Origin: an uncultured Prevotella sp.
GTDB taxonomy: Bacteria > Bacteroidota > Bacteroidia > Bacteroidales > Bacteroidaceae
Assembly (NCBI GenBank): GCA_946402275.1
Contig: CAMIVY010000024.1
Location: 1-51,104, forward strand
Length of the DNA stretch: 51,104 nucleotides
Reading direction: 5' to 3'
The position numbers were made by a program, and so were the translations under genes. This document shows positions 1 through 7,586 of this stretch, one piece after another. The first letter of the stretch is position 1, and each line of letters starts with the position of its first letter. The notes beneath the pieces are model-generated. The model saw only the letters and a program-made list of their open reading frames with translations. It searched no databases and had not been told where the DNA came from.

Positions 1-73
1 GATTCTTGCGCAGTCTCTTCTTACGCTTGTGAGTAGCCATCTTGTGGCCCTTCTTCTTTTTTCCGTTTGGCAT
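1..73 (-). CDS. Small very basic ribosome-associated protein, N-terminal part (cut by window edge)
   Basis: Reading leftwards from an ATG at 73, the frame encodes 24 residues before the window ends, beginning MPNGKKKKGHKMATHKRKK. More than half are Lys, Arg or His. A tiny protein of this composition is conserved in Bacteroidota next to HU and upstream of the ribonuclease G gene. I believe it corresponds to a phylum-specific ribosomal subunit protein, but that assignment is from memory. It lies 41 bp downstream of the HU gene on the same strand. The C-terminal end is outside the window. Confidence 0.55.
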   Translation of the reverse strand, partial: MPNGKKKKGHKMATHKRKKRLRKN

Positions 74-114
74 AATTCTAAGTTATTTAAATTTGAAATT
101 TTAATGGATTATCT

Positions 115-393
115 TTAATCTGCCATCTTTTCAAGGAAGCTCTTTGCTGGCTTGAAAGCTGGGATGTCATGTGCTTCAATCACCATGGTGGTGTTTTTCG
201 AAATGTTACGCGCTGTCTTCTGAGCACGGCGCTTTACGCTGAACGTACCAAATCCTCTGAGATATACGTTCTCTTTCTCAACGGCCATACAGTTGCGGAT
301 TTCCTCCATAAATGCCTCTACCGTAGCAGCTACATCCTTTTTAGGAAGGCCCGTATCTTCAACAATTTTGTTGATAATTTCTGCTTTTGTCAT
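115..393 (-). CDS. HU/IHF-family DNA-binding protein
   Basis: A 92-residue protein of normal HU length. It has an N-terminal helical dimerisation part (MTKAEIINKIVEDTGL), the conserved GFGTF turn (about residues 48-52) and a beta-arm ending in IPAFKPAKSF, where most HU proteins have a PxFKPGK-like segment. HU dimers bend and compact DNA with little sequence preference. The start ATG at 393 follows a TAtcTTTG promoter (429-436) by about 35 nt. The small ribosome-associated gene lies just downstream on the same strand. I cannot tell HU-alpha, HU-beta or IHF subtypes apart by eye. Confidence 0.93.
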   Translation of the reverse strand: MTKAEIINKIVEDTGLPKKDVAATVEAFMEEIRNCMAVEKENVYLRGFGTFSVKRRAQKTARNISKNTTMVIEAHDIPAFKPAKSFLEKMAD

Positions 394-428
394 CTCTATA
401 TTTTCTTTAGTGTTTCATTTTCGGACTG

Positions 429-436
429 CAAAGATA
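429..436 (-). promoter_or_regulatory. -7 promoter element of the HU gene
   Basis: Reads TATCTTTG on the minus strand, the Bacteroidota -7 consensus, about 35 nt before the HU start codon. It lies back to back with the pyk promoter in the 394-531 gap. Confidence 0.7.
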
Positions 437-498
437 CTGTTTTTCAGTGAGATAAGAAAATTTAAATAGGTTTTTTTTCTAAAAATATATATTTTTTG

Positions 499-506
499 TA
501 TCTTTG
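499..506 (+). promoter_or_regulatory. -7 promoter element of pyk
   Basis: TATCTTTG at 499-506, 26 nt before the pyk ATG. The -33 position is only a poly-T stretch, so the upstream half is weak. Confidence 0.65.
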
Positions 507-531
507 CACCTAAATTAATAAGGTATAAGGT

Positions 532-1953
532 ATGAAACAGACAAAGATTGTTGCCTCAGTAAGTGATCGTCATTGCGATGTTGATTTCATTCGCCAGCTT
601 TACAACGAAGGAGTGAATGTCATAAGAATGAACACAGCCCATGCTTCTGAGGAAGGCATTAAAAATATAATAAGGAACGTACGCGAGGTAAGTCGCCATA
701 TTGGTATTCTTATAGATACGAAAGGTCCGGAGGTCAGGACAACGGGATGTTCAGAGCCGATTGAGTATAAGGCTGGTGATGTCGTGAAACTCTTCGGACG
801 TCCTGATGTGGACTCAACTCACGACATTGTCAATCTTTCCTATCCCAATTTTGCTGCTGATGTTCAGGAAGGCGATCATGTTCTTTTCGATGATGGCGCC
901 TTGGATATGGTGATAATAGGCATTAATGGACCATCTGTTGTCGCTCAAGTCACCAATGACGGTGTTCTGGGTTCTCATAAGAGTGTCAATGTGCCTGGTC
1001 GCCATATCGACCTGCCAGCACTGACCAGTAAAGACCGCAAGAACATCATGTTGGCCATCGATCAGGACATCGATTTCATAGCCCATTCCTTTGTGCGCTC
1101 TGCTGCTGATGTGCGTGCAGTACAAGCTATCTTGGATGCCTTTAATTCCGACATCAAGATAATCTCAAAGATAGAGAACCAGGAAGGTGTGGATAATATC
1201 GATGAGATTATTGATGCATCCTATGGAATTATGATTGCACGTGGAGACCTGGGTATCGAGGTGCCCATAGAGCGTATTCCAGGCATTCAGCGCCAGATTA
1301 TCCGCAAGTGTATCGAGAAGAAAAAGCCCGTTATTGTGGCTACTCAGATGTTGCATACGATGATTAACAATCCACGCCCTACGCGTGCTGAGGTGACGGA
1401 TATTGCCAATGCCATTTATTCCAGTGCCGATGCCTTGATGCTTTCGGGCGAGACGGCCAGTGGCAAATATCCCGTAGAAGCAGTGCGCACAATGGCTTCT
1501 ATTGCTGAGCAGGCAGAACTTGATCGTGCCAACAACCATGTGTATATTCCACTGTCACCCCATTGCGACATCCGTGAGTTCATGGCTCATAGTGCAATCG
1601 AGGCTACAGAGTTACTGGGCGTCAAGGGTATCATTACCGATTCGGCAACAGGTACTACGGCACGCTCCCTGGCTGCTTTCCGTGGCCCCCATCCTGTGTT
1701 GGCCATTTGCTATAATGACAAACTGCAGCGTCTGCTTAATCTGTCGTATGGTGTCATCCCCGTCTATCAGAAAGATCATATCTCCAGTGAGGGACTTTTC
1801 CAGGCCGCTGTTCGTATGCTTCGACAAAAGGGCTATGTGGAACCCAACGACAAGATAGCTTACCTCAGTGGTAATATCAGTGTGGGCGGGGCTACTAAGT
1901 TCTTGGAAATCAATACTGTTAAAGAAGTCTTCGAGCAAGGGTTTCATAGGTAA
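532..1953 (+). CDS. pyk: Pyruvate kinase
   Basis: 473 residues, the usual length for bacterial pyruvate kinase, which transfers phosphate from phosphoenolpyruvate to ADP in the last step of glycolysis. Visible landmarks are the N-terminal barrel segment with RMNTAHAS (R and N contact ATP/PEP), the catalytic-lysine signature ISKIENQEG with K213, and MIARGDLGIEVP (R237-G-D) closing the active site. The last ~120 residues form the regulatory C domain. The gene is monocistronic: its own promoter lies upstream, and lepA downstream has a separate promoter. The usual HPEIHRN-type allosteric details cannot be judged by eye. Confidence 0.96.
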   Translation: MKQTKIVASVSDRHCDVDFIRQLYNEGVNVIRMNTAHASEEGIKNIIRNVREVSRHIGILIDTKGPEVRTTGCSEPIEYKAGDVVKLFGRPDVDSTHDIVNLSYPNFAADVQEGDHVLFDDGALDMVIIGINGPSVVAQVTNDGVLGSHKSVNVPGRHIDLPALTSKDRKNIMLAIDQDIDFIAHSFVRSAADVRAVQAILDAFNSDIKIISKIENQEGVDNIDEIIDASYGIMIARGDLGIEVPIERIPGIQRQIIRKCIEKKKPVIVATQMLHTMINNPRPTRAEVTDIANAIYSSADALMLSGETASGKYPVEAVRTMASIAEQAELDRANNHVYIPLSPHCDIREFMAHSAIEATELLGVKGIITDSATGTTARSLAAFRGPHPVLAICYNDKLQRLLNLSYGVIPVYQKDHISSEGLFQAAVRMLRQKGYVEPNDKIAYLSGNISVGGATKFLEINTVKEVFEQGFHR

Positions 1954-2011
1954 CAGGTAAGTAAAAAATATAAAAAACGTCAAAGAGCACCGCGAAAAAA
2001 ATATTTTTTTG

Positions 2012-2019
2012 TACCTTTG
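2012..2019 (+). promoter_or_regulatory. -7 promoter element of lepA
   Basis: TACCTTTG at 2012-2019, 25 nt before the lepA ATG, preceded by an A/T-rich tract. Confidence 0.7.
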
Positions 2020-2044
2020 CATCAAATTGTGCATATAAACAAGA

Positions 2045-3826
2045 ATGAACCATATACGAAACTTTTGCATCATCGCACATATTGACCACGGAAAATCAAC
2101 ACTGGCAGACCGTTTGCTGGAGTTCACTAAGACTATCCAGGTGACGGAAGGACAGATGTTGGACGACATGGATTTGGAACGTGAGCGTGGTATCACGATT
2201 AAGAGTCATGCCATCCAGATGGAATATGTGAAAGATGGTGAGAAATATATACTGAACCTCATAGACACTCCGGGACATGTCGATTTCTCTTATGAGGTGA
2301 GCCGTTCCATTGCTGCTTGCGAGGGTGCCTTGTTGGTGGTAGATGCTACACAAGGTGTTCAGGCTCAGACCATTTCCAATCTCTACATGGCTATCGATAA
2401 CGATTTGGAAATTATTCCGGTTATCAATAAGATAGATATGCCATCGGCTATGCCTGACGAGGTGGAAGACGAGATTGTAGAACTTATTGGATGTGACCGT
2501 TCTGAGATTATCCGTGCCTCTGGCAAGACAGGCGAAGGTGTCGAAGATATCCTGAATGCCGTTGTAGAGCGCATTCCCCATCCTGTTGGTGATGAGGCTG
2601 CTCCCTTGCAGGCCCTTATTTTCGATTCCGTCTTCAATTCCTTCCGAGGCATTATTGCCTACTTCAAGATTACCAATGGCGTGATTCGTCAGGGTGACAA
2701 GGTAAAGTTCTTCAATACTGGTATGGAGTATGTTGCCGACGAGGTTGGTGTGCTCAAGATGGACATGATACCTCGCAAGGAGCTTCGCACCGGCGAGGTG
2801 GGCTATATTATCTCAGGTATCAAGAATGCCAAGGAGGTAAAGGTGGGCGATACCATTACCCATATTGCCAACCCGTGCGACAAAGCTATTGAGGGTTTCC
2901 AGGAAGTGAAGCCTATGGTGTTTGCAGGTGTCTATCCCATTGACCCTACAGACTATGAGAACCTGCGTGCTTCTTTGGAAAAGCTTCAGCTGAACGATGC
3001 CTCGCTGACGTTTACTCCTGAGACTTCCATTGCCCTAGGTTTCGGTTTTCGTTGCGGATTCCTCGGTCTGCTCCACATGGAGATTGTGCAGGAACGCTTG
3101 GACCGTGAGTTCGACATGGATGTCATCACCACGGTGCCCAACGTTACCTATATGTGCTATACAAAGCAAGGGGAGGAGAAAGAGGTGCACAACCCCTCCG
3201 GATTGCCCGACCAGACGATGATAGACCATATAGAAGAACCGTATATCAAGGCCTCTATCATTACTGCAGCTGATTTCATCGGTCCCATCATGACGCTCTG
3301 TCTTGATAAACGTGGTGAACTGATAGATCAGCAATATGTTTCAGGCAATCGTGTGGAATTGCGTTTCATGCTCCCTCTGGGAGAGATTGTGATAGACTTC
3401 TACGACAAGTTGAAGAGTATTTCAAAGGGCTATGCTTCTTTCGACTATCACATTGACTCGTTCCGTCCCTCGAAGTTGGCTAAGCTCGATATTCTGCTCA
3501 ATGGTGAGCCGGTGGATGCCCTGAGCACACTGACCCATCAGGACAATGCTGTCAGCTTTGGACGTCGCATGTGCGAGAAACTGAAGGAACTCATTCCACG
3601 TCAGCAATTCGATATTGCCATCCAGGCTGCAATTGGAGCAAAGATTATCGCTCGTGAGACGGTAAAACAAGTTCGTAAAGACGTTACTGCCAAATGCTAT
3701 GGCGGTGATGTGAGCCGTAAGCGTAAATTGCTAGAGAAACAGAAGCGAGGCAAGAAACGCATGAAACAAATAGGAAACGTAGAGGTGCCGCAGAAGGCTT
3801 TCCTCGCCGTATTGAAATTAGACTAA
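2045..3826 (+). CDS. lepA: Translation elongation factor 4 (LepA/EF4)
   Basis: 593 residues, typical of EF4, a ribosome-dependent GTPase of the EF-G family that acts on stalled or mispositioned ribosomes. GTPase motifs are clear: AHIDHGKST (residues 11-19), DTPGHVDF (74-81) and NKID (128-131). [10 protein letters not shown] is the switch I region. The C-terminal LepA-specific domain is present, ending in a basic tail ([13 protein letters not shown]...). The gene starts at the first ATG after its promoter. A Crp/Fnr regulator gene follows after 20 bp, so the two are probably cotranscribed. Confidence 0.97.
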   Translation: MNHIRNFCIIAHIDHGKSTLADRLLEFTKTIQVTEGQMLDDMDLERERGITIKSHAIQMEYVKDGEKYILNLIDTPGHVDFSYEVSRSIAACEGALLVVDATQGVQAQTISNLYMAIDNDLEIIPVINKIDMPSAMPDEVEDEIVELIGCDRSEIIRASGKTGEGVEDILNAVVERIPHPVGDEAAPLQALIFDSVFNSFRGIIAYFKITNGVIRQGDKVKFFNTGMEYVADEVGVLKMDMIPRKELRTGEVGYIISGIKNAKEVKVGDTITHIANPCDKAIEGFQEVKPMVFAGVYPIDPTDYENLRASLEKLQLNDASLTFTPETSIALGFGFRCGFLGLLHMEIVQERLDREFDMDVITTVPNVTYMCYTKQGEEKEVHNPSGLPDQTMIDHIEEPYIKASIITAADFIGPIMTLCLDKRGELIDQQYVSGNRVELRFMLPLGEIVIDFYDKLKSISKGYASFDYHIDSFRPSKLAKLDILLNGEPVDALSTLTHQDNAVSFGRRMCEKLKELIPRQQFDIAIQAAIGAKIIARETVKQVRKDVTAKCYGGDVSRKRKLLEKQKRGKKRMKQIGNVEVPQKAFLAVLKLD

Positions 3827-3846
3827 ATATACTAAACTATAAAACT

Positions 3847-4452
3847 ATGACAACAATTGGACTGACAACACGTGATGTGGCAAGAGAACTGGCAAGGCGT
3901 TATAGCACGATGACACATGACGAACTGGATGTACTAGAAGGGATTCTGGTGCCCATGAAATTCCAGAAGGGCGAGGTTATCCTGAAAGAAGGAGAAACCT
4001 GCACGAATATTTATTGGGTAGTAAAGGGACTGGTGCGCCAATTCTACTATAAGAATGGTAAGGAACTGACAGAATACATGGCTACAGAGAACTCAATCTG
4101 CATGTGCATTGAGAGTTTGTTCAAGGAAGAGCCCAGTCGTCAGCAAATTCAAGCCCTGGAGCCTACCATTATCTATGCGATGCCTAAAGCAAGACTGGAG
4201 CGTGAGGCCGTTCGCAATGTGAATATCCAGATGCTATATCGTAAAATTCTGGAGGAATCGCTTATCATTTCACAGGTACATGCAGACATGCTTCGCTTCG
4301 AGTCTGCTCCAGAGCGTTATGCCAAGTTGGTGAAACGTTCGCCACAGCTTGTACTTCGTGCTCCGCTGGTTTACATTGCCAGCTATTTGCAGATGACTCC
4401 CGAGACGCTTAGCCGCGTCCGTACATCAGCCTTGCTTGAAGAGCGCGATTGA
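3847..4452 (+). CDS. Crp/Fnr-family transcriptional regulator
   Basis: 201 residues. The N-terminal ~125 residues look like a cyclic-nucleotide-binding-type beta-roll (FQKGEVILKEGETCTNIYWV is the characteristic strand-turn-strand). A C-terminal winged helix follows, with YIASYLQMTPETLSRVR as recognition region. There is no Cys cluster as in Fnr, and the effector cannot be predicted. Many Bacteroidota Crp-like proteins lack the full cAMP contacts. It sits 20 bp after lepA and ends convergent with ispE (14 bp apart). Its targets are unknown. Confidence 0.85.
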   Translation: MTTIGLTTRDVARELARRYSTMTHDELDVLEGILVPMKFQKGEVILKEGETCTNIYWVVKGLVRQFYYKNGKELTEYMATENSICMCIESLFKEEPSRQQIQALEPTIIYAMPKARLEREAVRNVNIQMLYRKILEESLIISQVHADMLRFESAPERYAKLVKRSPQLVLRAPLVYIASYLQMTPETLSRVRTSALLEERD

Positions 4453-4466
4453 CGCTTTCTATATTT

Positions 4467-5300
4467 CTATAGCTTACTGTAGAACGTAAACATATCAGGA
4501 AACTGCTGACAAATATTATCAGGACAATTTCTGAACAACCCATATAGGGCGCTGCCTGAGCCAGACATGGCTGCATAGGTGGCGCCCATTTTATATAGCT
4601 CGTCTTTGACGGCTCCGATTTCAGGATGCAGGGAAAATACACTCTCCTCGAAATCATTCACTAGCGTCTCTTTCCACGTTTCAACAGGTTGCATCACGGC
4701 ATCCTTGCAGTTCATCTTGGGAAAATGTGGGTGAATACGCGAAAAGGCTTCTTTGGTGGGTACGGGAATGTCTGGTCTTACCACTCCGATATACCAGTTG
4801 CTCAAATCCAGGCTGATAGGCTCCAACTTCTCGCCAATGCCCTCTGCATAGCAGGGACGGCTCTCAACGAAGAAGGCACAGTCGGCACCCAGTCGTGCAG
4901 CATACTGACACATCTGCTCACTATTCATTCCCAGTCCGAACATCTTGTTCAACAATGTTATCATATAGGCGCAGTCACTCGACCCTCCACCCATGCCGGC
5001 CTGTGTAGGAATGCCTTTCCATAGGTGAGTATGAATTCTGGGTAGAGTAGGGAAGTCCTCCTTCAGCAGTTTATAAGCCTTCACCACCAGGTTTCGTTGC
5101 TCGTCGCCTTCTATGACAATATTGGTTACTTTCAGGTCGCAGTCGAACGTAGAGGGGAAGTCTTTGTCCATCTGTTGCACTTCCAATGCATCTTTGATGG
5201 GCACAGGGTAGAATACGGTTTGCAGGTTATGGTATCCGTCCTGACGTTTCTCTACCACATTCAGGCCTAAGTTGATCTTGGCTATCGGGAATGTAATCAT
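4467..5300 (-). CDS. ispE: 4-diphosphocytidyl-2-C-methyl-D-erythritol kinase
   Basis: 277 residues, a GHMP-family kinase. It phosphorylates the 2-hydroxyl of CDP-methylerythritol in the non-mevalonate isoprenoid pathway. The substrate motif FPIAKINLGLNV (K8) is at the N-terminus. The ATP-binding glycine-rich loop AGMGGGSSDC (residues 101-110) and the C-terminal SGSGSALYG motif are intact. The gene follows a small secreted-protein gene on the same strand with a 7 bp gap and probably shares its promoter at 5747-5754. Confidence 0.95.
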   Translation of the reverse strand: MITFPIAKINLGLNVVEKRQDGYHNLQTVFYPVPIKDALEVQQMDKDFPSTFDCDLKVTNIVIEGDEQRNLVVKAYKLLKEDFPTLPRIHTHLWKGIPTQAGMGGGSSDCAYMITLLNKMFGLGMNSEQMCQYAARLGADCAFFVESRPCYAEGIGEKLEPISLDLSNWYIGVVRPDIPVPTKEAFSRIHPHFPKMNCKDAVMQPVETWKETLVNDFEESVFSLHPEIGAVKDELYKMGATYAAMSGSGSALYGLFRNCPDNICQQFPDMFTFYSKL

Positions 5301-5307
5301 ATTGTAT

Positions 5308-5727
5308 CTATTTTCGTTTGAATTCCAATGACTTGGGGAGCTTCTGCCATTTTCCTTTGTTGGGGACCTTGATGGTGCTGCCTGCTCCTTGACGGAACAG
5401 ATAGATGGAGTCGTTCTTTCGTGTAAGGGTGGCTGTTAGGTCTTCGCTGCCAAAATCGTTGATGAGTTGGAGTGTGGCCTCACGGTCATTCTTTATCTGA
5501 CAAGAGGTGATGACCCAGCAGAAGGAGTTGTTGACCTTGCCGAGATATCCAGGAAGGGTGCCGTAAAGCTCCTGTCCAGGAACGCGAACATCCTGGTCGT
5601 AGAAATTAATGCGCAGATAGACGTTATATTCATTATTATAAAGGTACGCGCGAAATGTGTTGTCTTGGGCGTGAATAACAACAGGAAAGCACCATAAGAG
5701 TAGTGTATAAAGGATGTTTCTAACCAT
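5308..5727 (-). CDS. Secreted protein of unknown function
   Basis: 139 residues. The N-terminus (about residues 1-20, ending VVIHAQ) is a standard signal peptide, so the protein is probably periplasmic or surface-located. The rest is predicted beta-rich with repeated aromatic-polar alternation (YLYNNEYNVYLRINFYDQDV) and a basic C-terminus (KLPKSLEFKRK). I do not recognise a family. It is the first gene of a two-gene unit with ispE, which implies shared transcription but not shared function. A TAccTTTG promoter lies 20 nt before its ATG. Confidence 0.75.
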   Translation of the reverse strand: MVRNILYTLLLWCFPVVIHAQDNTFRAYLYNNEYNVYLRINFYDQDVRVPGQELYGTLPGYLGKVNNSFCWVITSCQIKNDREATLQLINDFGSEDLTATLTRKNDSIYLFRQGAGSTIKVPNKGKWQKLPKSLEFKRK

Positions 5728-5746
5728 ATATGCTGATTTTTGAGGT

Positions 5747-5754
5747 CAAAGGTA
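5747..5754 (-). promoter_or_regulatory. -7 promoter element of the secreted protein-ispE unit
   Basis: TACCTTTG on the minus strand, 20 nt upstream of the ATG at 5727. It is divergent from the glycogen synthase promoter. Confidence 0.65.
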
Positions 5755-5777
5755 GTGAATCTATATCAAAAAAAAAC

Positions 5778-5806
5778 CGTTTACGTAGAAAATTAATACG
5801 TAAACG
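5778..5806. promoter_or_regulatory. Operator-like perfect inverted repeat between divergent promoters
   Basis: Arms CGTTTACGTA and TACGTAAACG are perfect reverse complements separated by 9 nt (GAAAATTAA). The repeat ends 4 nt before the -33 TTG of the glycogen synthase promoter and covers the expected -33 region of the divergent unit. There is no T-run after it and it precedes the transcription start, so an operator is more likely than a terminator. The binding protein is unknown. Confidence 0.6.
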
Positions 5807-5809
5807 TGG

Positions 5810-5838
5810 TTGTTTTTAGAATATTTTAAGTATCTTTG
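5810..5838 (+). promoter_or_regulatory. Promoter of the glycogen synthase gene
   Basis: TTG at 5810-5812 and TATCTTTG at 5831-5838 form a -33/-7 pair. The -7 lies 23 nt before ATG 5861, which decides the start: the frame is open from 5810, but that longer version would begin inside the promoter. Confidence 0.75.
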
Positions 5839-5860
5839 CACCCGTTATACTAGTATAAGA

Positions 5861-7519
5861 ATGGGAAAAGATTTATTAAAGCCTGATTACATCTTTGAGT
5901 CGAGTTGGGAGGTTTGTAACAAAGTAGGCGGTATTTACACCGTACTTTCAACGCGTGCAAAGACATTACAGGAGGAAATGAAGGACAGGATAATATTTAT
6001 TGGTCCTGATTTTTGGAAAGAGGAGGAAAGTCCCTACTTCAAGGAAGACAAGTCGCTTTTTGCTGAATGGCAATGGGAGGCTAAAGAACAAGGCCTGAAC
6101 TTGCGTGTTGGCAGATGGACCGTTCCTGGAGAGCCAATAGCCGTTTTGGTGGACTTTCAGCCTTATTTCGGACAGAAAAACGAGATTTACGGATGGCTTT
6201 GGGAAAAATATCAAGTCGATTCGCTCCATGCCTATGGTGACTACGACGAAGCCTCTATGTTCTCTTACGCTGCAGGTCTGGTAGTGGAGAGTTTTTACAA
6301 CCACTATCTCAACAAGAACCAGCGTGTTATTTATCATGCTAACGAGTGGATGTGCGGTCTGGGTGCACTCTACATCAATGCTCATCTGCCCCAGATAGGT
6401 ACTATCTTCACAACCCATGCTACCAGCATAGGCCGCTCCATTGCTGGCAATCAGAAACCGCTGTACGACTATCTTTTTGCCTATAACGGCGATCAGATGG
6501 CTGTTGAGTTGAACATGCAGTCTAAACATTCGATAGAGAAACAGACGGCTATGCATGTTGACTGCTTTACAACGGTAAGTGACATTACGGCTAAGGAGTG
6601 TGTGGAATTGCTCGACAAACCCGTTGACGTAGTGTTGCCTAATGGCTTCGATGGTGATTTCGTACCTAAAGGTGCCGTGTTTACCCGTAAGCGTAAGGCA
6701 GCTCGTAAGCGTCTGCTGGAGGTAGCCAACGCCCTGTTGGGTGAACAGCTGGACGACGATACACTGATTGTGTCAACCAGTGGTCGTTATGAGTTCCGAA
6801 ACAAGGGTATTGACGTCTTTGTGGAAGCTATGAACCGTCTGCTGCGTGACCGTGACTTGAAGAAGAAAGTGGTTGCCTTCATCGAAGTGCCCGGTTGGGT
6901 AGGGGAGCCTCGCAAGGATTTGCAGGAGCGTCTGGCTAGTGGTCAGTCGTTCACCACTCCTCTTGACGTCCCTCAGGTAACACACTGGCTTCACAATATG
7001 AGTCATGACAATGTGCTGAGCATGATGAAATATTACGATATGCATAACCGCCAGGATGATAACGTGAAGGTTATTTTCCTTCCCTGCTATCTGGATGGCA
7101 AGGATGGTATTGTGAATATGACCTACTATGATATCGTATTGGGTAACGACCTCTGTGTATATCCTTCCTACTACGAGCCGTGGGGTTATACTCCACTGGA
7201 AGCAGTCGCCTTCAAAGTGCCCTGTATCACTACCGATCTGGCAGGCTTTGGCCTTTGGGCTAATAGCGAGTTTGGAGGTCGTTATGGCGAGATAGAAGAT
7301 GGCGTGAAGGTTATACATCGTACGGATTATAACTATTCTGAGGTGGCTGATGCCATCAAAGACACCGTAGCCAAATTCTCCAATATGTCGCAGAAAGAGG
7401 TAGATGCTTGCAGGAAGAAGGCTGACGCATTGTCCAAGAAAGCCCTCTGGAGTGAGTTCATCAAGTTCTACCATGAGGCGTATGATATCGCACTGCGTAA
7501 AGCGGAAGGAAGAGGTTAG
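5861..7519 (+). CDS. Glycogen synthase-like glycosyltransferase (GT3-type)
   Basis: 552 residues from the ATG at 5861. The N-terminus (ESSWEVCNKVGGIYTVL) matches the eukaryote-like glycogen synthases found in Bacteroidota rather than E. coli GlgA. The retaining-GT-B signature E-x7-E is present as YYEPWGYTPLEA (E439, E447), and the R/K nucleotide-contact region lies near SGRYEFRNKGID. It should extend alpha-1,4-glucan from a nucleotide sugar in the cytoplasm. The GT35 phosphorylase gene follows 67 bp later, so storage and mobilisation of glycogen are encoded together. No branching enzyme is in the window. Confidence 0.9.
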   Translation: MGKDLLKPDYIFESSWEVCNKVGGIYTVLSTRAKTLQEEMKDRIIFIGPDFWKEEESPYFKEDKSLFAEWQWEAKEQGLNLRVGRWTVPGEPIAVLVDFQPYFGQKNEIYGWLWEKYQVDSLHAYGDYDEASMFSYAAGLVVESFYNHYLNKNQRVIYHANEWMCGLGALYINAHLPQIGTIFTTHATSIGRSIAGNQKPLYDYLFAYNGDQMAVELNMQSKHSIEKQTAMHVDCFTTVSDITAKECVELLDKPVDVVLPNGFDGDFVPKGAVFTRKRKAARKRLLEVANALLGEQLDDDTLIVSTSGRYEFRNKGIDVFVEAMNRLLRDRDLKKKVVAFIEVPGWVGEPRKDLQERLASGQSFTTPLDVPQVTHWLHNMSHDNVLSMMKYYDMHNRQDDNVKVIFLPCYLDGKDGIVNMTYYDIVLGNDLCVYPSYYEPWGYTPLEAVAFKVPCITTDLAGFGLWANSEFGGRYGEIEDGVKVIHRTDYNYSEVADAIKDTVAKFSNMSQKEVDACRKKADALSKKALWSEFIKFYHEAYDIALRKAEGRG

Positions 7520-7560
7520 ATGTCTGATGTAAGAAGTCTGAAGTTAGAATAAAGAATTAA
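7519..7560 (+). repeat. Intergenic TCTGATGTAAG/TCTGAAGTTAG-type low-complexity repeat
   Basis: The spacer between glycogen synthase and phosphorylase contains tgtctgatgtaagaag followed by tctgaagttagaataaag. Related tracts occur at 18302-18409, 43282-43305 and 46301-46340. Confidence 0.5.
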
Positions 7561-7586
7561 GAATACAAACATAATATTGATAGATT

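Noticed and set aside
3847..4452. Fnr-type oxygen sensor
   Set aside because: No N-terminal cysteine cluster for an iron-sulfur centre; only the general Crp/Fnr fold is supported.
5810..5860. Longer N-terminus for glycogen synthase (17 more codons)
   Set aside because: The stretch contains the -33/-7 promoter of the gene itself, so it cannot be part of the main transcript's coding region.
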